A DNA stretch of 64,000 nt from Chitinophaga polysaccharea. GTDB taxonomy: Bacteria; Bacteroidota; Bacteroidia; Chitinophagales; Chitinophagaceae. Position 1 is the stretch's first letter. Each line of letters opens with the position of its first letter. Below are positions 29,001 through 37,659 of the stretch, piece after piece. The DNA lies in contig NZ_CABFVU010000001.1 in assembly GCF_902150045.1 (NCBI RefSeq), positions 806,001 through 870,000 on the forward strand, given 5' to 3'. Position numbers and translations under genes: made by a program. Below the pieces are notes generated by a model that ran no database searches, was not told where the DNA came from, and saw only the letters and a program-made list of their open reading frames with translations.

Positions 29001-29198
29001 CACGGGTGTGGCTACGGTTTGTTCCACCGTTTGTGCATCCGCCCCGGTATAGGTACCTGTTACCTGTACGGTGGGAGGCGATATTTCCGGGTACTGACCT
29101 ATGGCCAGGTTCATCATCGCCAGTATTCCCACCAGTACCAGTACTATAGATATTACTATAGCCGTCACGGGTCGTTTTATAAAAGTATCTGCAATCAT
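26016..29198 (-). CDS. RND efflux pump inner-membrane transporter (HAE1/AcrB type)
   Basis: A 1060-residue proton-driven exporter, the usual AcrB length. It begins MIADTFIKRPVTAIVISIVLVLVG with the first membrane segment. The conserved block GFVLAIGIVVDDAIVVVEAV in TM4 contains the proton-relay Asp pair, and the second-half counterpart is ALLAVPIGAFGAI and following. It is the last gene of a TolC - adaptor - pump operon. Members export drugs, bile salts or lipids; the substrate is not predictable here. Confidence 0.96.
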   Translation of the reverse strand: MIADTFIKRPVTAIVISIVLVLVGILAMMNLAIGQYPEISPPTVQVTGTYTGADAQTVEQTVATPVEVQVNGTPGMTYINTNNTSSGQMSMTVNFEVGTDINIAALDVQNRVGIAQPTLPQEVQRLGLTVRKRNPSILMLVALYSPKGTHDITFLDNYTNVYVKDALLRAKGVGDIFTRADDFSMRIWLKPDKLAEMGVTADDIRAALAEQNAQITAGSVGAPPQQAGQTFEYNIFTKGRLSTPEEFGNIIVKTRPSDGSLVYLKDVARVQLGKFNYSGNNFVDGKRAAYLLVYQAPGSNAIETAKNVTAAMEELKKQFPNDVEYVVPFESISVVKVSIEEVVHTIVEALILVVIVVFLFLQSWRATLIPVLAIPVSIIATFIFFIPLGFTINTLTLFGFVLAIGIVVDDAIVVVEAVQHNIDHEKMSPRDATAMAMKEISGPVIAIALILAAVFVPVGFIPGIVGRLYQQFAITIAISVMISAFVALSLTPALCILLLKPMHLDKDSKGLNKFFFKFNRWFGHTTSRYSVGVKKSIRYFRFVIVILVCIFVGTMMLFKSKPTGFIPTEDEGRIYITFDLPESSSTERTLAVMQQMMKDLDNTEGIAHYAALGGLNVVNFATKSNSATIFCQLKPWDERKPDSLQVFGLVATLQKKLSKYKEANVVVIPPPAIPGLGSTAGFSFILEQKGAGEVKAFEGVLQNFLAAANKRPEIAKAFSFFTARTPGYQLDIDREKAKKMGVKISDIATALQTYMGSAYINDFTIYGRNFRVVTQADSTYRGDIKNLSQLFVRNSAGSMVPLSALTSYKVIESAPVISHYNLFRSAEINGNPAPGYSSGDAINALKEVAAQTLPEGYGYEFSGLSREELLSGSKTIYIFALSIIFVFLFLAALYESWSVPFSVLLAVPIGAFGAITVLTFLPKLSNNVYAQIGLITLIGLSAKNAILIVEFAKERVDKGMDLVTAAVEAAKLRLRPIIMTSLAFLLGILPLVFSSGAGAEARKTMGWTVLGGMFTATFLAIFIVPVLYVVITRLAYGKEKLRKMKESYQAVPEHDVQGRL

Positions 29199-29227
29199 GA
29201 TCTTCTGCTGTTGATTCTACTGATAAA

Positions 29228-30361
29228 CTATTTCTTCGCAGGCGCACCTGTTGGAGCGGCTGGTATTCCTATCTGTATTTTGCCGCCATCGCGTAAACGC
29301 TGGAAGCCTTCTGTGATCACCTTATCACCGGCCTGGATACCATCCATGATCACGATCCTGTCGCCGATCCTCGGTCCCAGGTGTACTTTCTGCTGGGCAG
29401 CCACGGAATCTTTTGCAACAAATACAAAGTATTCCCCCATCTGCTCAGTGAGCGCTTTATAAGGGATGATCAGTCTTTCGCCGGACTGCTCATTCAGCAC
29501 GCGCAATACGCAGCTCATACCGTCTTTCAGCCTGTCGTCCGGGTTATTGAACTCGATACGCACACGGATGGTACCGGTTTGATTATCTACCCCGCGGTCA
29601 ATGGCGAGGATCTTACCGGCGTGTACGAACTCAGTGCCATCGGATAACTGCAGACGGAAAGTAGAGTCGCTGGCTTTTCCACCCTGCATGCCTGCAAAAC
29701 GGGAGATCTCATTTTCTGTTATCACGAAATCAACTCCTATCGGGTTTTCACTGGAGATGGTATTCAGCAGGGTGGTACCGGGGCTCACCTGTGCGCCGAG
29801 CTTTACCTGTGAAATACCTATACGCCCGGTAAACGGCGCTTTGATCAGGGAATAATCCAGGTCTGTACGAACGGCAGCAAGATTGGCTTCTGCTGCAGCC
29901 AGCTGGCTGCGGGAAGTTTCCAGGGTTGCTTTCGCATTATCCAGTATCTGGCGGGCCACCGCATCCTGGTCGGCCAGGCGCTGGTAACGGTCGTCATCTT
30001 TCTTTGCCCTTTCAAAGCTGGCTTTTGCACTGGCTACATTGGCCTGTGCCTGCAAATAAGCCGCTTCATATTTGCGGCGGTCTATTTCATACAGGGGCTT
30101 TCCTTTCTGCACTACTTCACCTTCTTTAAAAAAGATCCCGGTAATAAACCCTGATACCTGGGAACGCAGTTCTACCTGGTTCAACGCTACTACCGTGGCG
30201 GGGTATTTATCGTAATAAACGGCCGGTGCTACGGATGCCTCCGTAATATTCACCGGTGTAGGGGGCATAGCGGGCGCTCCCTTCTGGGCCGGACCTTTAC
30301 AGGCAGTAAAGCCCAGGATGCTGGCAGCGCTGATTAAGACAATGTGGTTCATTTTTTTCAT
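29228..30361 (-). CDS. RND efflux periplasmic adaptor (MFP) subunit, lipoprotein
   Basis: AcrA-type adaptor. The start at 30361 (MKKMNHIVL) gives a clean lipoprotein signal with lipobox LGFTAC; an in-frame ATG at 30379 directly abuts the stop of the TolC gene and would add six residues. Visible parts: lipoyl half-motif FKEGEVVQKGKPLYEIDRR, a helical hairpin (QAQANVASAKASFERAKKDD), then GRIGISQVKLGAQV, and the C-terminal membrane-proximal domain. It links the pump to the outer-membrane channel. Confidence 0.94.
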   Translation of the reverse strand: MKKMNHIVLISAASILGFTACKGPAQKGAPAMPPTPVNITEASVAPAVYYDKYPATVVALNQVELRSQVSGFITGIFFKEGEVVQKGKPLYEIDRRKYEAAYLQAQANVASAKASFERAKKDDDRYQRLADQDAVARQILDNAKATLETSRSQLAAAEANLAAVRTDLDYSLIKAPFTGRIGISQVKLGAQVSPGTTLLNTISSENPIGVDFVITENEISRFAGMQGGKASDSTFRLQLSDGTEFVHAGKILAIDRGVDNQTGTIRVRIEFNNPDDRLKDGMSCVLRVLNEQSGERLIIPYKALTEQMGEYFVFVAKDSVAAQQKVHLGPRIGDRIVIMDGIQAGDKVITEGFQRLRDGGKIQIGIPAAPTGAPAKK

Positions 30362-30379
30362 ATCCGTTCCGGTTACCAT

Positions 30380-31714
30380 TTAATAATTAGCTGTTAAGGT
30401 TCCTAATGCTTTTTGCAGGTCTATCCGGCTGGACAATACCTGGTACATGGAGTTATAAAAATTCAGCTGCGCGGTACGCAGTTCTGTTTCAGACACCAGT
30501 ACATCGAGATAGGTTTTGATCCCTTCCTTATACTGCAGCTGTAACATATCATATACATCCTGTGCCATCTGCACATTTTCCTTCAATGTGAGATAGTCGT
30601 TGTAATTACTTTTATAATTGGCCATCGCCTGCGCATACTGCGAATTGATCTGGCTTCTTAAAGCCGCAAAATCCCATTGGGTACGCTGTAACTGCAGCTC
30701 TGCCATGCGGATGTTGTGCACTCTTTTTCCTCCCTGGAAAATGGGTAAGGATAGCTTCAATCCCAGTAAGGAGTTCGGATAGTTCTCGCTGTACAATTTG
30801 CCAAACTGTTCGTTCTGATAAGCAAAGGAGTAATTGATAAATGCAGATACCGTGGGCAGATAGCTCCATTTGTTATATTTCAGGTTGGCTTGCTGCAGGC
30901 TTTGATTCGTTTCCAGTAACTGGTACTCGATACGGTTTTTATAATCTGCGGTAAGCAGGGTATCTGCGCCGGTTACCTGTGCGGCCACAGCTGCAGAGTC
31001 TTCTGTAAGCGGTACATCTCCGCTGTTCACCGGGTATCCCATCAGCTGTTTCAGGTAGGCCTGTTTGGCTGTAAGCAGCTCACGCGCTGCCTTTTGTTGT
31101 GCGCGTGCATTGTTCAGCGAAATGGTAGCGCGTTTGGCATCGGTTTTATCTACCACACCGCTGGCATACTGGTTATTCGCATCTTTCAGGCTTCTTTCCA
31201 GGCGGGTAATATCTTCGTTCAGTACCTTGATCTGTTCGGTAGTGAGAAGCACATCATAGTAGGCCTTGCTTACATCTGCTACCAGGTCTATCTGGTTACG
31301 CGCGGTTGTTTGCCGGCTTTGCCTCCGTATGTCCCTTGCCGTATTGGTGGCCAGTAAAAGGTCACGGGTGAAGATGTTCTGGTTCAGCCCGAACAATGCA
31401 GTGGAAGTATTTGCCACGCCTACTTTGGTGGGATTACCTCCAAAAATAGAAGTGGGCAGTTCCAGGTAATGCTGGATGTTATAATCCAGGTTTACCTGCG
31501 GGTACCAGTCGGCCAGTTTACTCTTTACTGTCCGGTCGGTGATCGCTTCATCAATAAGCGATTGCCTGATAACCGGCTGGTGGGTAAGGGCATACCTTAC
31601 ACAGTCCTGCAGGGTAGCGCTGGTTAACAGGGAATCAGAAGATTGCTGTGCAAATACCTGCGGGGATATAATTAATCCGCATGCCACAGCTAACAAATAA
31701 AATGCTCTTTTCAT
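30380..31714 (-). CDS. TolC-family outer-membrane channel protein
   Basis: A 444-residue protein with a signal peptide ending in SPQVFAQQ. Two OEP-type repeats of long helices are visible (for example EDITRLERSLKDANNQYASG and QMAQDVYDMLQLQYKEGIKT), with beta strands between, typical for TolC. First gene of the efflux operon; its stop directly abuts an alternative start of the adaptor. Confidence 0.93.
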   Translation of the reverse strand: MKRAFYLLAVACGLIISPQVFAQQSSDSLLTSATLQDCVRYALTHQPVIRQSLIDEAITDRTVKSKLADWYPQVNLDYNIQHYLELPTSIFGGNPTKVGVANTSTALFGLNQNIFTRDLLLATNTARDIRRQSRQTTARNQIDLVADVSKAYYDVLLTTEQIKVLNEDITRLERSLKDANNQYASGVVDKTDAKRATISLNNARAQQKAARELLTAKQAYLKQLMGYPVNSGDVPLTEDSAAVAAQVTGADTLLTADYKNRIEYQLLETNQSLQQANLKYNKWSYLPTVSAFINYSFAYQNEQFGKLYSENYPNSLLGLKLSLPIFQGGKRVHNIRMAELQLQRTQWDFAALRSQINSQYAQAMANYKSNYNDYLTLKENVQMAQDVYDMLQLQYKEGIKTYLDVLVSETELRTAQLNFYNSMYQVLSSRIDLQKALGTLTANY

Positions 31715-32117
31715 AAAAGGCTTTTGACATTCAGTTCATCATTGTACCAATCGAAAGGAAATAACGCATACATAAAAAGCTCGGCTTTTAATGGCATAGC
31801 ATTATTGTCCTGTATTTGTTGCGACGCTATCCGCATCACAACATTTTTAATTGCCGCAAAAACATGTCAGGCTGTAATAATTACAGCAAACAGGTAGGTT
31901 GATTAGAGAGTCGCGGATTCAAAATCATCTGGAACTTTAACGCACGGTTTCCAGAGTGGTTCCAGGTATCTGAATACAACGTATAACAGCGAAGTAGGTA
32001 TACAACAACTAATCTTGTTGTTTAGGTAAAACGAATTCGGGCGCTAAGATAACGTTATGAAAACAAAAATCCACCCTTCCGGGTGGATTTTAACAAATAA
32101 GTGAAAATCAGTTCCGG
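31715..32117. other. 403-bp intergenic region upstream of the efflux operon
   Basis: Holds the lipA terminator at 32066-32091 and presumably the efflux operon promoter on the minus strand. I found no clean promoter box and no regulator gene or operator next to the operon. A weak AAAAGC/GCTTTT hairpin lies near 31776-31789. Confidence 0.5.
32066..32091 (-). terminator. Terminator of lipA
   Basis: An 11-bp perfect stem AAAATCCACCC/GGGTGGATTTT with a 4-nt loop. On the minus strand it is followed by a T-run. It lies 27 bp after the lipA stop. Confidence 0.88.
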
Positions 32118-33017
32118 TCATCCTTTATTACGACCGCTGACAATATGTTTTTCTGCGTGATAGGATGATCTTACTAACGGTCCTGACTCTACGTAGTCGA
32201 GTCCCATGTTATAACCTATCTCGCGTAATTCTGCAAATTCATCAGGATGAACAAAGCGTGCCACGGGCAGATGTTTTGGTGTAGGCTGCAGGTACTGGCC
32301 CAGCGTTACCACATCACAACCGTTATCGTACAGGTCCTGCATGGCCTGTACCACTTCTTCTTTTGTTTCGCCCAAACCGAGCATAATACCGCTCTTGGTG
32401 CGCATGCCACCTTCTTTCAGGCGACGGATCACTTCCAGGCTGCGGTGATATTTGGCCTGTATCCTTACCTGCTTGGTTAAACGTTCTACCGTTTCCAGGT
32501 TGTGTGATACAATTTCAGGCGCCACATCAATGATACGCTGGAGGTTTTCCCACTGGCCACGGAAGTCCGGGATAAGGGTTTCCATGGTGGTTTCAGGATT
32601 CAGCGCCCTTACAGCATTGATGGTGTTGGCCCAGATGATGGAACCGCCGTCTTTCAGCTCGTCCCTGTCTACAGAGGTGATAACGGCATGTTTTACTTTC
32701 ATCAGGTAAATGGCTTCCGCCACTCGTTGCGGCTCATCGAAATCCACTGCTTCCGGACGGCCGGTGGCTACGGCACAAAAGCCGCAGCTACGGGTACAGA
32801 TGTTTCCCAGGATCATAAAAGTAGCGGTGCCGGCTCCCCAGCATTCGCCCATATTAGGGCAGTTGCCACTTTCACAGATCGTATGTAATTTATGGGTATC
32901 TACCAGGTTTCTAACCTGTTTATAATTCTCGCCTATGGGTAATTTAACGCGCAGCCAGTCGGGCTTTTTCACTCTTGTTGTAGCCGGTTCGGCGGCTATT
33001 ACGGGTAGTTCTTGCAT
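32118..33017 (-). CDS. lipA: Lipoyl synthase
   Basis: Radical-SAM enzyme that inserts two sulfurs into octanoyl groups on 2-oxoacid dehydrogenases and GcvH. Both clusters are visible: auxiliary Cys48, Cys53 and Cys59 ([12 protein letters not shown]) and radical-SAM Cys74, Cys78 and Cys81 (CTRSCGFC). The C-terminus has the conserved [12 protein letters not shown], with the RSSY serine ligand. The 299-residue length is normal. The next gene upstream (33054) lies 36 bp away on the same strand. Confidence 0.97.
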   Translation of the reverse strand: MQELPVIAAEPATTRVKKPDWLRVKLPIGENYKQVRNLVDTHKLHTICESGNCPNMGECWGAGTATFMILGNICTRSCGFCAVATGRPEAVDFDEPQRVAEAIYLMKVKHAVITSVDRDELKDGGSIIWANTINAVRALNPETTMETLIPDFRGQWENLQRIIDVAPEIVSHNLETVERLTKQVRIQAKYHRSLEVIRRLKEGGMRTKSGIMLGLGETKEEVVQAMQDLYDNGCDVVTLGQYLQPTPKHLPVARFVHPDEFAELREIGYNMGLDYVESGPLVRSSYHAEKHIVSGRNKG

Positions 33018-33053
33018 CGCTTATTCCTTTCTTTAGAAAAGCAAAGTTAATAC

Positions 33054-33881
33054 TTATCTCTTATTCCAGCGCTTCCCGAATTGGATGCTGACATATGCAT
33101 TAAAAAAGAACTGTTTATTCGGGTCAACTCCATCTACTACCACCATAATAGGGATCTTTTTGGTATAATATTCACCATTCACTCCCACTTCCAGGGCGCT
33201 CACCACCTCGTTGAAATGGGCCCAGTCGAACCGCATACCCAATTTGGCATGCAATCCCGGAACCACGCTGAGGTTGTTCCATCCTTTTCCGAAACCACCC
33301 GCGCCGTTGATCTGCTCTTTGTGCAGGAAAAGGTCTGCAGTTTCAGGGGTGTACTTGATATCCACATTTTCACCCGTTTCATTCTGCACATTCAGGTAAT
33401 AGGGTTTTACCAGCCCCAGGGATACGCCTCCATAATAGACAGCGTCTACCTCCACCCCGTTTTTATTGGCTTTACCGCCAATCAGGTACCGTTGGCCTAC
33501 ACCCAGTTTGGCCTGGTAAAAATTATTCTGTTTACCGTATATATATGGGCGCTGGGTAAAGGCATACCCGCTATTGACCTTTACTTCCTTATTACTCTTC
33601 TTCTCCCCAAACTCAAACTGGAAATAATTCACTTTTTTCCTCGTTTTCCGGTATCCCAGTTCCGCAAAACCAGACCATCCGTCGGTGTTCAGCCTTGCCC
33701 CTGCAGAAAAATCACGCTGGAAAACATTCTCTCCCTCTTCCTGTTCGCGGAAAATGGAGATCTTTTTCAGCTTACGCTGTTCCTTATCACTTTTCTTGGT
33801 GCTTTGCTGCCGGGTGGTGGTTTGCGCAAACAAACCGCCGGATATTGTTGCTAAAAACAGGATTAAGTATATTTTTTTCAC
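33054..33881 (-). CDS. Putative outer-membrane beta-barrel protein
   Basis: A 275-residue protein with a signal peptide (cleavage near GGLFAQ) and a charged Lys/Glu-rich segment after it. Alternating hydrophobic strands then follow, such as GWSGFAELGYRK and KKVNYFQFEFGEK, ending in an aromatic-rich strand FNAYVSIQFGKRW. This fits a small outer-membrane barrel. No family name is known to me. It may share a transcript with lipA. Confidence 0.65.
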   Translation of the reverse strand: MKKIYLILFLATISGGLFAQTTTRQQSTKKSDKEQRKLKKISIFREQEEGENVFQRDFSAGARLNTDGWSGFAELGYRKTRKKVNYFQFEFGEKKSNKEVKVNSGYAFTQRPYIYGKQNNFYQAKLGVGQRYLIGGKANKNGVEVDAVYYGGVSLGLVKPYYLNVQNETGENVDIKYTPETADLFLHKEQINGAGGFGKGWNNLSVVPGLHAKLGMRFDWAHFNEVVSALEVGVNGEYYTKKIPIMVVVDGVDPNKQFFFNAYVSIQFGKRWNKR

Positions 33882-34047
33882 AGTGGGCTATTATTATAAT
33901 AAATAAACGCTTGAACAAAGGTATTGTTATGTATATATTACAAACGTAGCTAATTTTTTTTTAGTTTACCAGGGACCTTTACTGCCATGGATACACTTAT
34001 AATAAAAATACATTTAATTTTACGGATTGATCATTTAAAAAGATATC

Positions 34048-34455
34048 ATGCAAACAGCATCTATTATCTATACCGGCCAGTTACGTACCACCGCCACCCA
34101 TTTGCAATCAGGCACTGTTATCGAAACAGATGCACCTGTTGACAACCGTGGCAGGGGGGAAAGATTTTCTCCCACCGACCTTGTAGCCACTGCCCTGGGC
34201 TCCTGTATGCTCAGCATTATGGGCATTAAGGCTATGGATAATAACTGGGCCATTGAGGGCACCAAAGTAAGCGTACAGAAAATAATGGGCACAGACCCGC
34301 GCCGTATCACGGGCATCACCATCGTATTCGACTTCCCCGAAGGCCATGGCCTTGGTGAAAAAGAACGGACCATCCTGGAAAGGGCGGCACATACCTGCCC
34401 GGTGGCCATGAGCGTGCACCCGGACATTGTACAGGATGTCACCTTTAATTGGTAA
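34048..34455 (+). CDS. OsmC-family peroxide-reducing protein
   Basis: A 135-residue OsmC/Ohr fold protein. The two catalytic cysteines are at Cys53 (TALGSCMLS) and Cys117 (HTCPVAMS), placed as in the YhfA-like OsmC subgroup. These enzymes reduce organic hydroperoxides with thiol or lipoyl donors; the nearby lipA is suggestive but may be chance. A palindromic element begins 18 bp after the stop. Confidence 0.9.
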   Translation: MQTASIIYTGQLRTTATHLQSGTVIETDAPVDNRGRGERFSPTDLVATALGSCMLSIMGIKAMDNNWAIEGTKVSVQKIMGTDPRRITGITIVFDFPEGHGLGEKERTILERAAHTCPVAMSVHPDIVQDVTFNW

Positions 34456-34473
34456 TGCACCGCCTCCGGCGAT

Positions 34474-34668
34474 GCGGATTTTGTCTTGGAACACTGATTA
34501 CGATGATTTTGATGATTACTTTGATTTTATTTTTGAGTTTTTGTAATAATAAAGGGAGATAAAAGCGATATCCGCTTATGTCTTCCTTAATATTTTTATA
34601 CGCTTAAAAGAATAAAATCAAAGTAATCATCAAAATCATCGTAATCAGTGTTCCAAGACAAAATCCAC
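34474..34668. repeat. Palindromic interspersed element, copy D
   Basis: Arms 34476-34531 and 34611-34666 are perfect 56-bp inverted complements. The left arm reads in 9-bp steps after the first 19 bases: GATTACGAT, GATTTTGAT, GATTACTTT, GATTTTATT. The core GGGAGATAAAAGCG...CGCTTATGTCTTCC is imperfect. It fills the gap between convergent OsmC and DUF2851 genes and touches the DUF2851 stop codon. Confidence 0.93.
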
Positions 34669-35952
34669 TTACACACCTGAAATGATCTTCACTCCTATAG
34701 CGCACTGCAGGCACCTTTTCTCATCACAATAATGCTGTTTCAGCTGCAGCAGTGCCTGCGATTCCAAAGCGCTTTCCTGGCCAATGCCCAGCTGGCTCCA
34801 GCTGTTAGTGATATGGTTCCTTTCCGGCGGCAGCTGCTGCAGGAAATGCAGGGCTTTTTCCTGGTAATATTTGCCATTCTTATCCTGTCCGTACAGGAAC
34901 AGCAGGGGCAGCACCGTGTTGATCAGGATACCCTGTACCGCCTGCTTCCCGGGCCGCTGCGTGCGCGCTACGGGGTGCCCGAAACGGTAATGCGTATGCC
35001 AGTACGCCGATGGCTGCACGAAAAAAAGTTGTTCCAGGGCCGTTACATCGGGGGCTTCCAGGATCCGGGAAAACAGGTGGGTGGATTGTTGCAGCAATGC
35101 GGCAAAAGTGGCCAGCCGCATGGTGGGAAAGGCTGCAGGGCGCATCCGCAGCCAGTTCCAGTGGTGGGCTGGAATTGGACTGAGCCGGAATTTGTGCTGC
35201 AGGTGCCCGTAAACATCCTGTAACTGTAACGCATATCCGTCGGTTTGCGGGGCTTCCAGCATCCCTGCCTGGCCAAACAGCAGCGCCTCTACCTGGAGCA
35301 GCAGGTGCCGGTACCGCATCAGCGTTTTATAGGGAAGCGACTGCGCCACCTGCAGGAAAGGCAAGGCATTTACCGGTGTACCATAACTCTGCGCCACTGC
35401 CCAGTAGCACACTTCCTCCCAATTGTAATGATTATGCTGCAGCCAGGCCCGCAGGCTGCTGATCTTACGTTCCCAGCGCTCCGCCAGCAACCGCTCCTTC
35501 CAGCTTAGCCAGATCAGCTGCGGCACCTGCACGGCATGGGGGGCACATGGCACAAAGGGCGATAATGATTTCAACTGCTCATAACGTTGCAGGAGCACCT
35601 TGGGGATATGCTGCTGCAATTCCAGGCAGGGGGCATTCCCGGTAACAACATCGGGCATGTCGTGCACAAACACCACATGCAGGATAATACGGCCGTATTG
35701 TGCATTATACTGATGCCCGTGCCGGAACCAGTCGGATGTGCGCAGGTGCAGCTCCACCTGGCCTACCCATAAAGTAGCGCCGATCCTGATCTTTGCAGCC
35801 GAAAAATCCGGTCCGCCATTGTGGTTATGAACGCCTGGAAATATTACCTGTACCGGCTCTCCGCCGGTAGTGGTCAGATGATCCTGCTTAAATAGCCGGA
35901 AGGCCCAGATATGCTGGAACAGCTCTTCTGAGAGCAACGGGTTAACAAACAT
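34669..35952 (-). CDS. DUF2851 family protein
   Basis: A long conserved protein (427 residues from this start) typical of Bacteroidota. The N-terminal motif EELFQHIWAFRLFKQDHLTT and the block GVHNHNGGPDFSAAKIRIG followed by GQVELHLRTSDWFRHGH match the family as I know it. The C-terminus has cysteines CDEKRCLQCAIG, a possible metal site. The frame opens further to 35988; 35952 (MFVNPLLSEEL) is preferred because family members begin close to this segment. Function unknown; the GPDF/HxR core resembles a nuclease active site, but that is only inference. Confidence 0.85.
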   Translation of the reverse strand: MFVNPLLSEELFQHIWAFRLFKQDHLTTTGGEPVQVIFPGVHNHNGGPDFSAAKIRIGATLWVGQVELHLRTSDWFRHGHQYNAQYGRIILHVVFVHDMPDVVTGNAPCLELQQHIPKVLLQRYEQLKSLSPFVPCAPHAVQVPQLIWLSWKERLLAERWERKISSLRAWLQHNHYNWEEVCYWAVAQSYGTPVNALPFLQVAQSLPYKTLMRYRHLLLQVEALLFGQAGMLEAPQTDGYALQLQDVYGHLQHKFRLSPIPAHHWNWLRMRPAAFPTMRLATFAALLQQSTHLFSRILEAPDVTALEQLFFVQPSAYWHTHYRFGHPVARTQRPGKQAVQGILINTVLPLLFLYGQDKNGKYYQEKALHFLQQLPPERNHITNSWSQLGIGQESALESQALLQLKQHYCDEKRCLQCAIGVKIISGV

Positions 35953-36029
35953 AAAAGATATGGTTGGGTATAAAATAATATCATCCAAAGGTAATAAAAC
36001 ACCGGTTAATAAATAAAAAACAACTCCAA

Positions 36030-36062
36030 TTTGGAAATCTGCCTAAAGTGATATTACCTTTG
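36030..36062 (+). promoter_or_regulatory. Promoter of the SAM-riboswitch operon
   Basis: TTTG (36030-36033), 21-bp spacer, TACCTTTG (36055-36062). This is an excellent match to the Bacteroidota TTTG/TAnnTTTG promoter and places the transcript start a few bases before the riboswitch P1 stem. Confidence 0.75.
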
Positions 36063-36080
36063 CGCCAGTTCTTACACATC

Positions 36081-36196
36081 ACTTATCCAGAAAGGCGGAG
36101 GGACTTGGCCCTGCGATGCCTTAGCAACCTTTCCTGATCTATGATCAGGAAAAAGGTGCTAATTCCTGCCCTGGTGCAAACCGGGGAAAGATAAGT
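36081..36196 (+). ncRNA. SAM-I (S-box) riboswitch
   Basis: The P1 arms ACTTATC (36081-36087) and GATAAGT (36190-36196) close the domain. The S-box signatures are all present in order: GGCGGAGGGACTTGGCCC, the GATGCC...AGCAACC segment, a P3 hairpin TTCCTGATC/GATCAGGAA, AAGGTGCTAATTCCTGCC, and GAAAGATAAG. It is followed by an intrinsic terminator. Regulation by SAM-induced termination of the downstream sulfur and methionine genes is the established mode for this class. Confidence 0.96.
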
Positions 36197-36239
36197 TGGC
36201 AGAGATAATACTTCACAGATATATATAACTTTCTAAAGG

Positions 36240-36270
36240 AGCTCTTCCAACAAACGGGAGAGCTTTTTTT
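36240..36270 (+). terminator. Intrinsic terminator of the SAM-I riboswitch
   Basis: AGCTCTTCC (36240-36248) pairs with GGGAGAGCT (36256-36264), followed by a run of Ts to 36270. It lies between the aptamer and the first gene, as expected for expression-platform control. Confidence 0.88.
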
Positions 36271-36382
36271 ATGCCCCCTCCCCGCCCCTTTCATGGATTT
36301 GTTGTTGTTTAAGTTGATCTTTAATGATATCGTTGCAGTTGGCAATTGTGCACATTGAACATCATTAAAAATAATTTATAAC

Positions 36383-37561
36383 ATGAAAACAGCTACACAA
36401 CTGATTCACAGCATACCGGTAGACGAACTGACAGGCGCCATTTCTGTGCCTATCTATCAAACGTCCACTTTTGTGCAGGAATCACCCGGCATCAATAAAG
36501 GCTTTGAATTTTCGCGGGCAAACAACCCCACGAGAAAAGTGCTGGAAGACCTCATCTGCAACCTGGAAGAAGGGTTTGCCGGGTTTGCGTTTGCCAGCGG
36601 TATGTCGGCCATAGATGCAGTGCTGAAGCTGTTAAAGTCCGGCGATGAGATCATGGCCGTGGAAGACACCTACGGCGGCATCTTCCAGATCTTTAACCAC
36701 ATGTTTGAACGCTTTGGGATCAAAGTGAATTTTGTAGATACCAGCAACCTCGATAAAGTACTGGCCGCCATTACGCCCAATACAAGGATCATCTGGCTGG
36801 AATCGCCCACCAATCCCACTTTGCGCGTATCTGATATTAAATCTATCAGCAAAATTGCCAAACAGCATAATATCCTGCTGGCGGTAGACAATACCTTCAG
36901 TACCCCATTACTGCAACAGCCGTTAACACTGGGCGCAGATCTTGTGATCCACAGCGCCTCCAAATACCTGGCAGGCCATTGCGATGTGATCGCCGGCCTT
37001 GTAGTAGTGAACTCAAAAACACTGGCAGACCAGATCCGCTATAACCAGAATATTTCCGGCAGTATACTCAGCCCCTTTGAAGCATGGCTTACTATACGCG
37101 GTATTGAAACACTGTACCTCCGCCTGGAAAAACAATGCAGCAACGCCAGCGCCATCGCTAACTGGCTGGCCACACATCCTGCAGTGGATAAAGTGTTCTA
37201 TCCCGGGCTGGCCACCCACAAAAATCACCACATCGCCCGTAAACAACAAAAAAATTACGGCGCTCTGGTAAGCTTTTCCCTGAAAAGCGACAATATCAAA
37301 AATGCGATCCGTATCGTAAACGCTACCAAATTATTTAAGCTGGCAGAAAGCTTTGGCGGCGTGAAAAGCATGCTGGCCCACCCGGCCACCATGACGCATC
37401 GTACCATCCCGGAAGAATTCCGTAGAAAAACAGGACTACAGGATTCCTGCATCCGTTTATCAGTAGGCATTGAAGATGCCGATGACCTGATCAACGACCT
37501 GAAACAGGCGCTGGACAGACTAAACCATCCGGCCGGCAAGCAAATTACAGTTTTACAATAA
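36383..37561 (+). CDS. metB: Cys/Met metabolism PLP enzyme (cystathionine gamma-synthase family)
   Basis: A 392-residue trans-sulfuration enzyme. PLP-binding Lys lies in VIHSASKYLAGHCD; SRANNPTRKVLE, FASGMSAIDAVL and ESPTNPTLRV are the other family motifs. Cystathionine gamma-synthase, O-acetylhomoserine sulfhydrylase and the gamma- and beta-lyases are hard to separate by eye. Control by a SAM-I riboswitch and the downstream homoserine dehydrogenase argue for a biosynthetic gamma-synthase. The symbol is therefore tentative. Confidence 0.8.
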   Translation: MKTATQLIHSIPVDELTGAISVPIYQTSTFVQESPGINKGFEFSRANNPTRKVLEDLICNLEEGFAGFAFASGMSAIDAVLKLLKSGDEIMAVEDTYGGIFQIFNHMFERFGIKVNFVDTSNLDKVLAAITPNTRIIWLESPTNPTLRVSDIKSISKIAKQHNILLAVDNTFSTPLLQQPLTLGADLVIHSASKYLAGHCDVIAGLVVVNSKTLADQIRYNQNISGSILSPFEAWLTIRGIETLYLRLEKQCSNASAIANWLATHPAVDKVFYPGLATHKNHHIARKQQKNYGALVSFSLKSDNIKNAIRIVNATKLFKLAESFGGVKSMLAHPATMTHRTIPEEFRRKTGLQDSCIRLSVGIEDADDLINDLKQALDRLNHPAGKQITVLQ

Positions 37562-37659
37562 AGCCATTAGTGGTTGGTAACACCACTTTCAATGTACGGA
37601 AACTGATCATCTCTGCACGGCGAAAGACTGATTGCTAAGGCTGCAAGCTCAAAAAAAGT

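Noticed and set aside
31776..31789. Hairpin in the tolC leader as an attenuator
   Set aside because: The stem is only six A/T-rich pairs and no T-run follows in the right direction.
36145..36345. Minus-strand frame of 66 codons
   Set aside because: It is antisense to the SAM-I riboswitch and its terminator, with no protein-like features.
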